Part shown: positions 29,153 through 38,986 of the stretch, one piece after another
How the letters are laid out: the number at the start of each line of letters is the position of its first letter
How positions within the stretch are numbered: the stretch's first letter is position 1
Notes under the pieces: model-generated
What the model saw: the letters and a program-made list of their open reading frames with translations, nothing else
Told to the model about the DNA's origin: nothing
Database searches by the model: none
Assembly: GCF_034555965.1 (NCBI RefSeq)
Contig: NZ_JAYDCK010000003.1
Span: 2,232,001 to 2,296,000, forward strand
DNA: 64,000 bases
From: Aquicoccus sp. G2-2
GTDB taxonomy: Bacteria; Pseudomonadota; Alphaproteobacteria; Rhodobacterales; Rhodobacteraceae
Direction: 5' to 3'
Translations under genes and position numbers: made by a program

Positions 29153-29953
29153 ATGGCGCACGAAAAAAATCACGATTTCCACATTCTGAACCCTTCCATC
29201 TGGCCGCTTCTGGGGGCTCTGGCCGGGTTCACCATGCTCTTTGGGGCGGTCCTTTGGTTCCACGATGTCACCCCTTGGGTCATGATCGCCGGTTTCCTCT
29301 TCGTTCTCTATGTCATGTATGGCTGGTGGTCGGATGTGGTCACCGAATCGAAGATCGGCGACCATACCCCGGTTGTTCAGATCGGTCTGCGTTATGGCAT
29401 GGTGCTGTTCATCATCTCCGAGGTGATGTTCTTCGCTGCATGGTTCTGGAACTTCTTCAAACATGCGATGTATCCGGCAGGTCCGAACTATCCCGCCGTT
29501 GATGGCCCCTGGCCGCCCGTCGGGATCGAAACGTTCGACCCGTGGCACCTGCCCTTGATTAACACGCTGATCCTGCTCTGCTCGGGCATGGCGGCCACAT
29601 GGGCGCACCACGCGATTACCCATGAGAACAACCGTGAAGACATGAAATGGGGTCTGATCATTGCCATTCTGCTCGGCCTGCTGTTCACCGCCTTTCAGGC
29701 TTATGAATACAGCCATGCGCAGTTCGGTTTTTCCGGCAATATCTATGGTGCCTCGTTCTTCATGGCGACCGGCTTTCACGGCTTCCATGTCATCATCGGC
29801 ACGATCTTCCTCTTCGTCTGTCTGTTACGATTGATGGCGGGGCAATTCACACAGGAAAGCCATGTCGGCTTTGAGGCCGCAGCTTGGTATTGGCACTTCG
29901 TCGATGTGGTCTGGCTGTTCCTGTTCGCCTCTATCTACATCTGGGGCAGCTAA
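29153..29953 (+). CDS. ctaE: cytochrome c oxidase subunit III
   Basis: The 266-residue, seven-helix subunit III of the aa3 oxidase, which stabilises the proton-pumping core. '[17 protein letters not shown]', '[14 protein letters not shown]', '[10 protein letters not shown]'-like '[18 protein letters not shown]' and the C-terminal '[16 protein letters not shown]' are hallmark segments. It ends the operon, 25 bp before a strong terminator. A SURF1-family gene, which often follows ctaE in relatives, is not present here. Confidence 0.96.
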   Translation: MAHEKNHDFHILNPSIWPLLGALAGFTMLFGAVLWFHDVTPWVMIAGFLFVLYVMYGWWSDVVTESKIGDHTPVVQIGLRYGMVLFIISEVMFFAAWFWNFFKHAMYPAGPNYPAVDGPWPPVGIETFDPWHLPLINTLILLCSGMAATWAHHAITHENNREDMKWGLIIAILLGLLFTAFQAYEYSHAQFGFSGNIYGASFFMATGFHGFHVIIGTIFLFVCLLRLMAGQFTQESHVGFEAAAWYWHFVDVVWLFLFASIYIWGS

Positions 29954-29977
29954 AGCGCCCTTCTGAAGCCCGCCAAA

Positions 29978-30008
29978 AAAACGCCCCGTTGCAGAACGGG
30001 GCGTTTTT
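29978..30008. terminator. bidirectional Rho-independent terminator between ctaE and the lipoprotein gene
   Basis: A 13-bp perfect stem (AAAACGCCCCGTT/AACGGGGCGTTTT, arms 29978-29990 and 29995-30007) with a GCAG loop. The A run on the left and T run on the right serve both converging transcripts. Confidence 0.92.
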
Positions 30009-30049
30009 CGTTTCGTGGCATGATGACACCGCGCTTTGGCGATACAGGA

Positions 30050-31033
30050 TCAATCGTTGTCTACCGCCAGTAACGCGCCATCGGAAACCAGAATATTGGT
30101 CCATCTCTGAGCTCCCTCAAAGCGGTCATAGAAGCTCAGGAATACCGTATCCTTCTCAAGCGTCGGCAGTTTCTTCCCGCAGGGCTTGGCGCGCCCGGTG
30201 TGGCATATCTGCGATTTGACTTTCTCATAGGCCTTATCGGTCATCTTCTTGGGCGTGTTTGCTTGCTTCGCCAGCCCGTAACGCAGCGATTCATACATGC
30301 CCGCAGTGCCGAACATGGCCAAAGCCGCAGTGGTCTGCCGGGCGCAGCCATCGCCGAAGCCAGTAATATAAAATGTGCGGGCGGTCACTGCGCCGGGTAC
30401 GCTGTCATAGATGCGGTATTTGGCGCGCTTTTTCGGGTATTTGCTGATCTGGGTGCCCAAGTCGGCCTGCTTCACATGGCAAGCGCGCGCAATCTCGCCG
30501 TAAGGCAGAACCTCACCCGGCACGACATCGCGCAGCGTGATGCCGCCACGAGCCCGACCGGCGTTTTGCCCGCCAAAAAGCCCACCGCGTTTCTCGGGTA
30601 GGATGTCACGTGGTGAAGCAGGCTCCGGCGTCAGAGAGGCTTTTTGCACCGTCGCCGTGGGCGTATCCGGCTGTGCTTTGGCGTCTGCCGTATCGGTTAC
30701 CGGCTTCTTGCGCAGAAAAGAAAAGAAGCCGTCCGTTGCGGGTTTGGCCTCAGCTGCAATTTCGGCCCCCTCAGGCGGGGCAGTGGCAACATCAGGCACC
30801 TTGGGACCATCGGCGACTGCCGAGTTAGCCGCAGGCTGCGCCACGCTCCGATTGCTCATGAGTCGCTGAAAAAACCCGGCTTGCGGGTCGCTCTCCACCG
30901 GCGCTGCCACCACATCGACCACCGGCGCCGGGCCGGCCACATCAACATCTTCGATTGTTGGAATCTTCGCCAGCGGATCGCCACAGGCGGCCAATGCCAG
31001 CAAAGCCAGCATCGCAGTTGAATTACGCAGCAC
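30050..31033 (-). CDS. lipoprotein of unknown function
   Basis: A 327-residue predicted lipoprotein. Starting at GTG 31033 (GGGGGAAAC upstream), the signal sequence 'AMLALLALAACGDP' gives a lipobox LAAC with Cys at residue 17. Residues about 40-150 are Pro/Ala-rich and probably disordered. The C-terminal half is a folded domain with four Cys ('ARACHVKQAD', 'GDGCARQTT', 'QICHTGRAKPCGKK') that may form disulfides in the periplasm or at the outer membrane. I do not recognise the family. It converges on ctaE and is downstream of the RND pump genes on the same strand, but the 175-bp gap argues for separate transcription. Confidence 0.75.
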   Translation of the reverse strand: MLRNSTAMLALLALAACGDPLAKIPTIEDVDVAGPAPVVDVVAAPVESDPQAGFFQRLMSNRSVAQPAANSAVADGPKVPDVATAPPEGAEIAAEAKPATDGFFSFLRKKPVTDTADAKAQPDTPTATVQKASLTPEPASPRDILPEKRGGLFGGQNAGRARGGITLRDVVPGEVLPYGEIARACHVKQADLGTQISKYPKKRAKYRIYDSVPGAVTARTFYITGFGDGCARQTTAALAMFGTAGMYESLRYGLAKQANTPKKMTDKAYEKVKSQICHTGRAKPCGKKLPTLEKDTVFLSFYDRFEGAQRWTNILVSDGALLAVDND

Positions 31034-31208
31034 GTGTTTCCCCCGTCCCGTGACGCTGTTCGCCTGAAAAACGCGCCACATTCAAGCCAAGACACGCCAT
31101 CGCAGCGATACGCAGCCCCGTTCAGGAGGTCGATGCGTTTCAGCGCAATGCCGTGTCTCATAACAAGTTATGGAAATAATTAGCCGAAGGCCGTGGCGTG
31201 GTCCAGTG

Positions 31209-34200
31209 TCAGGCCCGGCGCGGCGGCTCACTTGGCCGATCTCCGCGCATGCTCAACAACCGGGACATTGCGCCAACAAGATAAAGCAGCCCCAAAAACA
31301 GGAGCAGCCCGACAATGAATGCGCCAAGCGCAAACGCCATCGCCGCGCCGCCCGTCATCGCCGCCCCGCCGCCAACCAATCCGGACAGCGGCGGCCAAAG
31401 CATGCCATAAACCGCCACATGCCCCATCGTCGCGGCGAGCCATGCCAGAACCCCAACCCCGCCCAGCATGCTAAGGCTCCGCACCAAACCACCTCCATGC
31501 CGCGCTCTGAGCGCCCGGCGAAACGAGTTGATCTGACGTTTCAAATCCGCTTGCAGCCCCAGCAGCGCCGGCACCACGATCAACACAAGAAGCATCCCGA
31601 AGCCCAACCCGTAAACCAGCGTAATCACCGTTGGCTTGAGGAACTGCGCCTGTTGCGAACGTTCATAAAGCAGCGGTGCCAGCCCGATAACCGTTGTCGC
31701 CGTGGTCAAGAACACCGGCCGCAACCGGTCCGCCGCGCCTTCGATGATCGCCGGGAAAAGCCCACGCTTCGCCGCGTATTCGTCAATCGTTGTAACCAGC
31801 ACGATGGAATCGTTGATGATGATCCCGGTCATCCCCAACAGGCCCACCACGGTGAACATCGAAAGCGGCACCCCCCAAAGCCAATGGCCCCAGACCGCCC
31901 CCACCAGCCCGAACGGAATAACCGCCATCACCACCAACGGGCGCGTCCAGCTTGAGAATACCCAAGCCAACGTGAGATATATGCCAATCAGGCAGAGCAA
32001 CATTCCAAGCAGCGCGTCAGACAGGAAATCACTCTCCTGCTCGGCAAGGCCCGAGAGCTTCCATTCAACCTGATGCGCGGCGGCAATATCGGGCAGAATC
32101 TCGGCCTTCAGTGCCCGCATGATCTCCGCCGCACGGGCTGGATCGTCTTCTGAAATAGCGCCGGTCACTTCAACGGTGCGAATGCCATTCTCGCGCCGCA
32201 CGGTTGAGAACCCTGCCCGACTTTTGACCGAAACGATATCGGCCAGCGGCACATACCCACCCGCCGTTGTGCGCATCTGGCTGCGCTCAAGGAAATCCGC
32301 CGTCTGCTCCGATTCCGGCAGTTCGATACGAATCTCGGCCGAGCGGGGGCCATCGGGGTAAGTTGCCGCCTCCAGCCCGTTCAGCCGATTGCGCAGCACC
32401 CGGCCCAGCCCGTCGATCGTAAAGCCCAGCGCGCGGCCTTGCGGGGTCAGATCAAGGATCATTTCGTCCTTGTCATAGGCCAGATTATCCTCAACCGCGC
32501 TCACTTCGGGGTAGCGTGTCACCGCACGCTTCAAACTCTCTGCCGCAGCCTTCAGCGTTGCCGCATCGGCACCGAAGAACTGCACGTCCAGCGCGTCCCC
32601 GCCGGGGCCGGAACGCCAGCCCCGGAAGCTCAGCGTTTCCACCAGCGGGCTTTGATGCGCTTCTTTCTGCAACGCCGCCACGAAGGCGAAACTGGAATAG
32701 GGCCGGTCATCTGCGTCGATCAGCTCAATCGCAAGACCGCCCAGAAGATCGGCATCCTTGGTGTCTGCCCCCGGAAGCGGGCGGCCCGAATTCCCGCCAA
32801 TCTCAGTCAACATGTAGTCGATCGGATTACGCCCGTATTTGGCCTCGTAATCGTGGCCCACTTTTTCGGCGGCGCGCTGCATTTCATGCATCATCGCCAC
32901 CGTGTCGGCCCGCGTTGCTTCCGGCACCATCGCCCAGTTGCCGGTCACGCTGCCGCGTTCGGGGGAATTGAAAAACCGCCATTGCACATCGCCGCGCACA
33001 AACATCGCCAATTGTGACACAAGGAGCAACACCGCCACCGCCAACACCGGGAAGCGCGCCCAAAGCACCAGCCCGACAAATGGCCTGAACGCCCGCTCGC
33101 GCAGCCAGACAAAGCCGCGATTGACGGTCCGCGACGGCCAATCATACCAATGCGCTTTCTCACCGGATTTGCGCAGCGAATGCGCCATATGATGGGGCAG
33201 GATCAGGAAGCACTCGACAAGGCTCGCCATCAGCACCGTAATCACGGTAAACGGAATATCGGCGATCATGTCGCCAAAGCGCCCGGAAATTGCGGTCAGC
33301 GCGAAAAATGCGATCACCGTGGTCAGCGTCGCCGAAAAAACCGGCAGCGCCATCCGCCGCGCCGCGTTCTCGGCGGCTTGCAGTGGTCCTTCGCCCAGCG
33401 CCTTCATGCGCGCATCGGCATGTTCGCCCACCACGATAGCGTCGTCGACAATAATCCCGGTGGTGATGATCAGCGCAAAAAGCGAGATCATGTTGATGGT
33501 CAACCCAAAGAGATACATGAAAGCAATCGCCGTCAGCATCGAAACCGGTATCCCCGCTGCCACCCAGAACGCGGTGCGCGCGTTGAGAAACAAGAACAAG
33601 AGCAGCAACACCAAAACCAGCCCCTGCGCGCCGTTTTTCATCAGAATATCAAGTCGGTCGGTAATTGCCTCGGCACGGGTGCGGATCAAGTCGACAGAAA
33701 CCCCCTGCGGCAACGTCGCTTTCATCTCGGTTGCAGCGCTCTCGACCTTCCGTTGTATCTTGATTGCATCGCCCTGCGCAGTCCGGTCGACCCGCACGGA
33801 AATCGCCGGGTGATCGCCGACAAAATAGCTGCGGGTGCGGGTAATCCCTTCCACATGCAGCCGCCCGACATCCCCCACGGTCAGTTTCGAGCCATCAGCA
33901 TTGACCCGCAAAACCACCTGCGCGATCTGTTCGGGCGTGCGTTTTTCGACCCCGGTGCGCACCCGTGCGTTGGCGCCCTCCAGATCGCCAGCCGGATCGG
34001 CGTCAACCTCGGCGGCAATTGCGGTGGCAATCTGTGCAAAACTGACATCGTATTTGATCAGGTTAACCGTCGGGACCTCTATCACCGTGCGCGGTGCTGC
34101 CACCCCGCGGATCGTTGTGCGGGTAACCCCTTCGGCAAACAACCGGGTCACGAATTCATCGGCAAATCGGCCCAGTTGTTCCGATCCCACCGGCCCGGTA

Positions 34201-34643
34201 ATCACCACGTCCGTTACCCGGTCATACCACGAGCCGCGCCGCACTTCCGGTTCATCGGCCCCCTCTGGCAGTGTTGTCACCGCGTCCACAGCCGACTGAA
34301 CATCCCCGGCCGCGCGGGCCATCTCCCAGCCCGGTTCAAACTCAAGATAAACCGAGGCACGGCCTTCCCGAGAGGTCGATTCCGAGCTGGCCACACCATC
34401 CACGGCAAGAAGCGCGGGTTCCAATACCTGCACAATGGCCGCGTCGACATCGCTTGCGCCTGCGCCTTCCCACGTTACGCTGACGGAGACGCTGTCGACC
34501 ACCACGTCGGGAAAGAACTGCGCCCGCATTCGTGGCACCGCCGAAATCCCGGCAACGACAAGAACGAGCAGCAGCAGGTTTGCCGCCGTGGCATGGCGTG
34601 CGAAATAGGAAAGAAGGCCGCCAGGGCTGCGCGCCATCATCAC
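31209..34643 (-). CDS. RND efflux transporter permease subunit (AcrB/MexF-like)
   Basis: A 1144-residue inner-membrane pump driven by the proton gradient. The N-terminal helix 'ATAANLLLLVLVVAGISAVP' is followed by a large periplasmic porter domain, and a second one follows the middle helix block, the usual RND duplication. 'IIVDDAIVVGEHADARMKAL' (proton-relay helix with paired Asp) and 'GIIINDSIVLVTTIDEY' are clear. The basic, longer C-terminus has two further hydrophobic segments. Candidate starts are GTG 34643, ATG 34640 and ATG 34637; GAGGG lies just upstream. It follows the adaptor gene directly. No TolC-like outer-membrane gene is nearby, so it probably uses a shared one. The substrate is not evident. 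Confidence 0.9.
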   Translation of the reverse strand: MMMARSPGGLLSYFARHATAANLLLLVLVVAGISAVPRMRAQFFPDVVVDSVSVSVTWEGAGASDVDAAIVQVLEPALLAVDGVASSESTSREGRASVYLEFEPGWEMARAAGDVQSAVDAVTTLPEGADEPEVRRGSWYDRVTDVVITGPVGSEQLGRFADEFVTRLFAEGVTRTTIRGVAAPRTVIEVPTVNLIKYDVSFAQIATAIAAEVDADPAGDLEGANARVRTGVEKRTPEQIAQVVLRVNADGSKLTVGDVGRLHVEGITRTRSYFVGDHPAISVRVDRTAQGDAIKIQRKVESAATEMKATLPQGVSVDLIRTRAEAITDRLDILMKNGAQGLVLVLLLLFLFLNARTAFWVAAGIPVSMLTAIAFMYLFGLTINMISLFALIITTGIIVDDAIVVGEHADARMKALGEGPLQAAENAARRMALPVFSATLTTVIAFFALTAISGRFGDMIADIPFTVITVLMASLVECFLILPHHMAHSLRKSGEKAHWYDWPSRTVNRGFVWLRERAFRPFVGLVLWARFPVLAVAVLLLVSQLAMFVRGDVQWRFFNSPERGSVTGNWAMVPEATRADTVAMMHEMQRAAEKVGHDYEAKYGRNPIDYMLTEIGGNSGRPLPGADTKDADLLGGLAIELIDADDRPYSSFAFVAALQKEAHQSPLVETLSFRGWRSGPGGDALDVQFFGADAATLKAAAESLKRAVTRYPEVSAVEDNLAYDKDEMILDLTPQGRALGFTIDGLGRVLRNRLNGLEAATYPDGPRSAEIRIELPESEQTADFLERSQMRTTAGGYVPLADIVSVKSRAGFSTVRRENGIRTVEVTGAISEDDPARAAEIMRALKAEILPDIAAAHQVEWKLSGLAEQESDFLSDALLGMLLCLIGIYLTLAWVFSSWTRPLVVMAVIPFGLVGAVWGHWLWGVPLSMFTVVGLLGMTGIIINDSIVLVTTIDEYAAKRGLFPAIIEGAADRLRPVFLTTATTVIGLAPLLYERSQQAQFLKPTVITLVYGLGFGMLLVLIVVPALLGLQADLKRQINSFRRALRARHGGGLVRSLSMLGGVGVLAWLAATMGHVAVYGMLWPPLSGLVGGGAAMTGGAAMAFALGAFIVGLLLFLGLLYLVGAMSRLLSMRGDRPSEPPRRA

Positions 34644-34645
34644 CC

Positions 34646-36105
34646 TCAGCCCCCATCCGGTCTTCGATCCGCTTGACCATCTGGGCCGGGACTTTCGGCT
34701 GTGCCAGTTGTGCCAGAAGCCGGGTTTTCATCGCCTCGGGCATCCGTTGATTACCTTCGACAAAGGCCACCAATTTGGCCCGGCGCTCCGCTGACAACTC
34801 CAGCAGTTCCGGCGCATCCGCCGGCGCTGCATTGCCCGCATCGCGCAGCGGCTTCACGCGAATGCCTGCGCCCAAAAGCGGCGTGCGCGCCAAAACAACC
34901 TCACGACCTTCGATTGCAGGCGCGCTCAGGATCACATCATCCCCTTGTCGGCGCAGCAGTTCGACCTTGAGGCTTTCCAGCCGATCATCCTCGCCCAGCA
35001 CCAGAACAGCACCATCCGCCCCCAGCGCACTTGCGGGCAGACGGGCCACGCCCTCAAGCGGTGCCTCGCGCACCTTGACGGTCACGAAGTCCCCCGGCTT
35101 TAGCCCGCGCGCCGTATCTAGCCGCGCAAAGACAAGCCGCCCGGTCTGCCCTTCACCCACTTCCGCGCTATCGCGGCTGATCATGCCGTCGGCCACCAGA
35201 TCGACGCCATTGGCATCAAGCACCGCCGTTATCGGTGCGTGGGTAAGCGCGCCCTGATCGTCCAGAAGCCCCGCATAACCACCTGTGGAGAGCCGGAAAA
35301 CAACCTCCAGCTCATTGCTGTCCACCAGTTGTGCCAGTTTCTCATTGGCGCTGATCAACCGGCCTTCAACCACGTCGACACCGCTCAGTGTGCCGGAGAA
35401 GGCGGCACGCAACTCCGTATCGGCAAGCGTGCGCTGCGCCTCATCCAGTGCGATTTTTGCGCGTGTTTGGCTGGTTGCCGCCTGATCCACCCGCGCTTCG
35501 GCTTGCGCCAGAGCCTGACGGCGGGCAAGCACAGTGGCGCGCGCAGCACTCGCCGCAAGCTCTGCCGTTTCCACGGTCGCATCCGTCCCGACACCGCGCG
35601 ACCGCAGGTTTTTCTGCCGTTCAAAGGCCGTGGCCCGCAATTGCGCCTGCTCTTGCGCCGCGCTCAGCTCGTCACGCCCCAGTTCCAGCGCGCGCGCCGC
35701 GTCGCGCCCCTCTGCCTTGGTATCCTGTAGCGCGCTTTCGGCCCGCGCCAGCGCCGCTTTGGCATTTGCCGGATCAATTTTCAGCAGCAACTCACCTGCC
35801 TTAACCTGCCCGCCTTCGACAAAATGCGGCGAAAGCTCGATCACCTCACCGCTCACCGCGCTGCGCAGGTCAAGCAACCGGCGGCTTTGCACTTGGCCAT
35901 AAGCCGTCAGAATCGGCACTTCGCGCCCCGCCCGCGCAGTGCGCACATTCACCGCAAACAACCGCTCGCGTGCCTCCGGCACATGTGTAGCGCGCGCCAT
36001 CCTGTCGGACACTGCAGATTTCAGCACATATCCGGCATAAAACAGCACCCCAAACGTGAGGGAGAGCAGGAAAAGGCCAGTCAGGCTCTGCCGTAAAAAC
36101 CGCAT
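34646..36105 (-). CDS. RND efflux periplasmic adaptor subunit (membrane fusion protein)
   Basis: An adaptor of about 486 residues linking the RND pump to an outer-membrane channel. It has an N-terminal membrane anchor ('LTGLFLLSLTFGVLFYAGYV'), a lipoyl-type segment 'SAVSGEVIELSPHFVEGGQV', a long Ala/Gln/Arg-rich coiled-coil hairpin at about residues 115-225, and a beta-barrel region. As read, the frame has no stop until 34342, giving a tail rich in Arg, Cys and Gly antisense-like residues inside the pump gene. One extra C in the C5 run 34650-34654 would end the protein at a TGA (34646-34648) just before the pump start. That is the end given here. Confidence 0.85.
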
Positions 36106-36240
36106 GTCGCTCGAGGCCCTCTCTGCTAAAAGGCATTAACGGATGAAGAAATCTAGCGCATATCGCGCATTTGCCAAGCCACGTTTAACCAAGCCATGTT
36201 CCCTTGAACGTGGCTGCTGTTTGGTTCCGTCGCTAAATTT

Positions 36241-37344
36241 TCAGCCAACGTGAAAAAGTGTACTGAACAACCGCGGGTCAACACTTTCACTGTCAAACAA
36301 CTCCCCTTCGGTGATGATTGAGACAGCATCATGGCTATGCAGGCTTTCCTGATGGCTTGCCACCACCCGGAAATCTCCGGCCCGCGGATCGTCTTCCAAT
36401 TCGCGCGCGAACAACCGCGCCGCATCTTCCACGAAAATCGGGTTGGCCGCATTCAACTCGGCAAAGGCCTGCTCGTCTTCGCGTTTCACCATCACTTGTG
36501 TTTCTGTCGGCACCGCGCGACGGGCAAGGTCGATCAGATCCTCGAACCACAGGCAATCAGTGTCGCACAATACCTCGCAGGAAATCCGCGCCACCGAACG
36601 CTGCGAATGCGGCGTGGCCAATTGGCCGCGCGACCTGCGCGCATGTTCCGAAAGCTCAAGCGAACAAGGGCAGGTTGACGAATAGACATAATCGAGATGG
36701 ATGATCTTGCGCCGCACACCGTGGCTTTCCACCAGTTCCAGCGCAATATCGTAATATTGGAAACCCATCAGTCCAGATCGCAGTGACGGCATTTCCATCG
36801 GAAAGGAAAACCGCATCTGGATGCGCGCATCAAAGCTCTCCAGATCGGCCTTGTAGTCATCAAGCGCCGCTTCGATCACCTCGAAAGAGAACGTCTTTTT
36901 CGCGTGGGCATAAAATGAGCGCATGATCCGGCTCATGTTGATCCCCTTCTTGCCCGCCTCAAGCGAAACCGTGCCGGTCACAGAGGTTTCAAGCGACAGA
37001 TCGCCATTGTCGCGGGTGCGAAAGCTGATCGGCAGGCGGAAATTCGAAATCCCGACATGCTGGATCACCCGTCGCGCGCCCTTGATCAGGCTTGCGGGGC
37101 CGTTTTGCAGATCGGGCAGAGTTGCCTTATAGGCATCATCAACCTCGAATTCCTCCGGATAAGCCCGCGCCAAAGCGGGATAATTCGAAAGCGGCGCGCC
37201 CGGCAGAAGCCGGGATACCCCCGGATCCAGATCCGCCACTTCCTCTGGTGTGGCGCTTTCCGCCCATTGCCGCAGGCGCAAAAGCGCCATCTCCGCCTCG
37301 TCGCGTGACGGCGCTTTTTCAAGCGCCGGCGTAATGCTGTTCAT
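36241..37344 (-). CDS. folE2: GTP cyclohydrolase FolE2 (type IB)
   Basis: A 367-residue enzyme converting GTP to dihydroneopterin triphosphate, the first step of folate and queuosine-type synthesis. The type IB form can use metals other than zinc and often serves under zinc limitation. The catalytic Cys motif is 'VYSSTCPCSLELSEHARR', and 'GISNFRLPISFRTRDNG' and 'PVPTETQVMVKRED'-like 'AVPTETQVMVKREDEQAF' are family features. Length is at the long end of the family. It is upstream of the RND adaptor on the same strand (135-bp gap) and follows metZ by 102 bp. No Zur box could be recognised. Confidence 0.93.
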   Translation of the reverse strand: MNSITPALEKAPSRDEAEMALLRLRQWAESATPEEVADLDPGVSRLLPGAPLSNYPALARAYPEEFEVDDAYKATLPDLQNGPASLIKGARRVIQHVGISNFRLPISFRTRDNGDLSLETSVTGTVSLEAGKKGINMSRIMRSFYAHAKKTFSFEVIEAALDDYKADLESFDARIQMRFSFPMEMPSLRSGLMGFQYYDIALELVESHGVRRKIIHLDYVYSSTCPCSLELSEHARRSRGQLATPHSQRSVARISCEVLCDTDCLWFEDLIDLARRAVPTETQVMVKREDEQAFAELNAANPIFVEDAARLFARELEDDPRAGDFRVVASHQESLHSHDAVSIITEGELFDSESVDPRLFSTLFHVG

Positions 37345-37446
37345 GGGCTTGCCCCTTCCATCGAGCCTTATTCACCTATGCAATGTAAACCTGCACGAGG
37401 GAAATACCAATCCCGGCGAACGACCTTCAAGACAGACTCGTGCTTG

Positions 37447-38628
37447 TCAGGCCTGCGCCAGCGCCTGCATCACATCGGCGATCAAGTCGTCTTGGTCTTC
37501 CAGCCCGACCGAAAACCGGATCAACCCCGGTGTGATTCCAAGTTCGGCCCGTTGCGCATCGGTCAGCCGTTGATGAGTCGTCGTCGCCGGGTGGGTCGCG
37601 ATAGTCTTTGCATCACCGAGGTTGTTCGAGATCACTCCGATCTGCATCGCGTTGAGAAACCGGAACGCCGCCGCCTGCCCGCCCGCCAGATCGAGCGCCA
37701 CCACGGTGCCGCCTTCGCCGGTCTGCGCCTGCACGAGATCGTATTGTGCATGGCTCGGATGGCCGGGAAAAACCACCCGGGCGAGCTTCTCATGCCCCTG
37801 CAACGCCTCGGTCAGCGCCAGCGCCGTCGCCGCCTGCGCGCGCACTCTCAGATCAATCGTTTCAAGCCCTTTCAGAACGACCCATGCAGTGAATGGCGAC
37901 ATCGCCCCGCCGGTGTGTTTCATGTAAGGCACGACCTGTTCGCGGATGAATTCGCGCGAGCCAAGCACCACCCCGCCCAGCGTGCGCCCTTGCCCGTCAA
38001 TATGCTTGGTCGTGGAATAAACCACCACATCCGCCCCAAGCTCCAACGTGCGGGAAAAGACCGGTGTGGCGAACACGTTGTCGACCACCACCAACGCCCC
38101 CACCGCATGGGCGAGCCTTGATACGGCCGCAATATCTATCACTTCCAGTGTCGGATTCGACGTGCTCTCGAAAAATACCAGCTTCGTGTCCGCCCGGATC
38201 GCCGCCTCCCATGCGGCCAGATCAGTGCCATCGACAAGACTGACCTCGACCCCGTAACGCCCGAGGATATTCTCAAGGATGTAAAGGCATGATCCGAACA
38301 GCGCGCGCGCCGCGACGACATGATCCCCCGCCTTGAGCGGGGCCACCAGCGCGGCATTCACCGCCGCCATGCCCGAGGCCGTGGCGAAGGCATCCTCCGC
38401 CCCCTCTAGCGCGGCGATCCGCTCTTCGAACATCGCCACGGTCGGGTTGCCGTAACGGGCATAGATAAACTCGTCCGGCCCGCTTTCGATAAAGCGCGCC
38501 TCGGCCTGTTCGGCGGTCTCGTAAACAAATCCCTGGGTCAGGAAAATTGCTTCGCTTACTTCGTTATAACGGCTGCGTCTCGTGCCAGCATGCACCAGTT
38601 TCGTGCGCTTGTTCCAGCTGTCTTTCAT
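37447..38628 (-). CDS. metZ: O-succinylhomoserine sulfhydrylase
   Basis: A 393-residue PLP enzyme making homocysteine from O-succinyl- (or O-acetyl-) homoserine and sulfide. The PLP lysine is in 'YSTTKHIDGQGRTLGG', with 'YARYGNPTV' and 'ASGMAAVNAAL' upstream, as in the Cys/Met metabolism transsulfuration family. Start ATG 38628 has AAGGGGCG upstream; a longer frame runs through the riboswitch and is rejected. Expression is probably controlled by a SAM-II riboswitch and intrinsic terminator in its leader, shutting the gene off when SAM is plentiful. Confidence 0.94.
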   Translation of the reverse strand: MKDSWNKRTKLVHAGTRRSRYNEVSEAIFLTQGFVYETAEQAEARFIESGPDEFIYARYGNPTVAMFEERIAALEGAEDAFATASGMAAVNAALVAPLKAGDHVVAARALFGSCLYILENILGRYGVEVSLVDGTDLAAWEAAIRADTKLVFFESTSNPTLEVIDIAAVSRLAHAVGALVVVDNVFATPVFSRTLELGADVVVYSTTKHIDGQGRTLGGVVLGSREFIREQVVPYMKHTGGAMSPFTAWVVLKGLETIDLRVRAQAATALALTEALQGHEKLARVVFPGHPSHAQYDLVQAQTGEGGTVVALDLAGGQAAAFRFLNAMQIGVISNNLGDAKTIATHPATTTHQRLTDAQRAELGITPGLIRFSVGLEDQDDLIADVMQALAQA

Positions 38629-38661
38629 CGGTCGCCCCTTCGCAAGGCCCATCGGCCCATC

Positions 38662-38699
38662 AAAAAACCCCCGGCCGCGGTCAAGCGAAAGGGGTTCCC
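38662..38699 (-). terminator. riboswitch-linked intrinsic terminator upstream of metZ
   Basis: On the minus strand AACCCC (38691-38696) pairs with GGGGTT (38666-38671), with possible G-U extension, followed by a run of six U (38662-38667). It lies between the SAM-II aptamer and the metZ start, so it can act as the expression platform. Confidence 0.6.
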
Positions 38700-38704
38700 A
38701 TCCG

Positions 38705-38764
38705 ATGACCTCTTTAGCGAAATTCTTTAACGTGGCCCGCAATCCGGTAACAAATCGCCACGGC
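38705..38764 (-). ncRNA. SAM-II riboswitch (metZ leader)
   Basis: The minus strand reads CGTGGCGATTTG (38751-38762), then after 14 nt GCCACG (38731-38736), then TTAAAGAATTTCGCTAAAGA ending in GG at 38709. This matches the SAM-II consensus: P1 formed by CGTGGC/GCCACG, the conserved GATTT after P1, and the pseudoknot segment GCTAAA. SAM-II elements are known upstream of metA and metZ/metC genes in alphaproteobacteria. S-adenosylmethionine binding should turn metZ off. Confidence 0.9.
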
Positions 38765-38986
38765 ATTGGCGATAGCGCAGCCCGTTAGGCGCGTCAATGG
38801 TCGAACAGCGGCACGAAACTTCCCCGTCTCCGGCGGGGCGCTCTGATGCGGCAGGCGGCTAACTTGCCGCTCGATGCATTGCAATTGCCTGATCCGACCC
38901 CGGCAGATCGCCCGACGCAACATCGCCCCTTGCCTCTGGGCCACAAAGCGCCAACATAAGCTTTGACAAGGTCCAAGGAGTTGCCG
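38765..38986. other. metZ-GST divergent intergenic region
   Basis: Between the riboswitch and the divergent GST gene. Apart from the metZ promoter (38769-38797) it holds one imperfect palindrome near 38859-38875 (GCGGC...GCCGC) resembling the repeats at 8543 and 18530. No gene is seen. Confidence 0.4.
38769..38797 (-). promoter_or_regulatory. metZ promoter
   Basis: TTGACG (-35, 38792-38797) and TATCGC (-10, 38769-38774) on the minus strand, 17 bp apart. Transcription would begin near 38762, exactly at the 5' end of the SAM-II aptamer, which supports both calls. Confidence 0.6.

Noticed and set aside
38629-38766. 46-codon N-terminal extension of MetZ
   Set aside because: The frame passes through the SAM-II riboswitch and terminator; the family start is at 38628.
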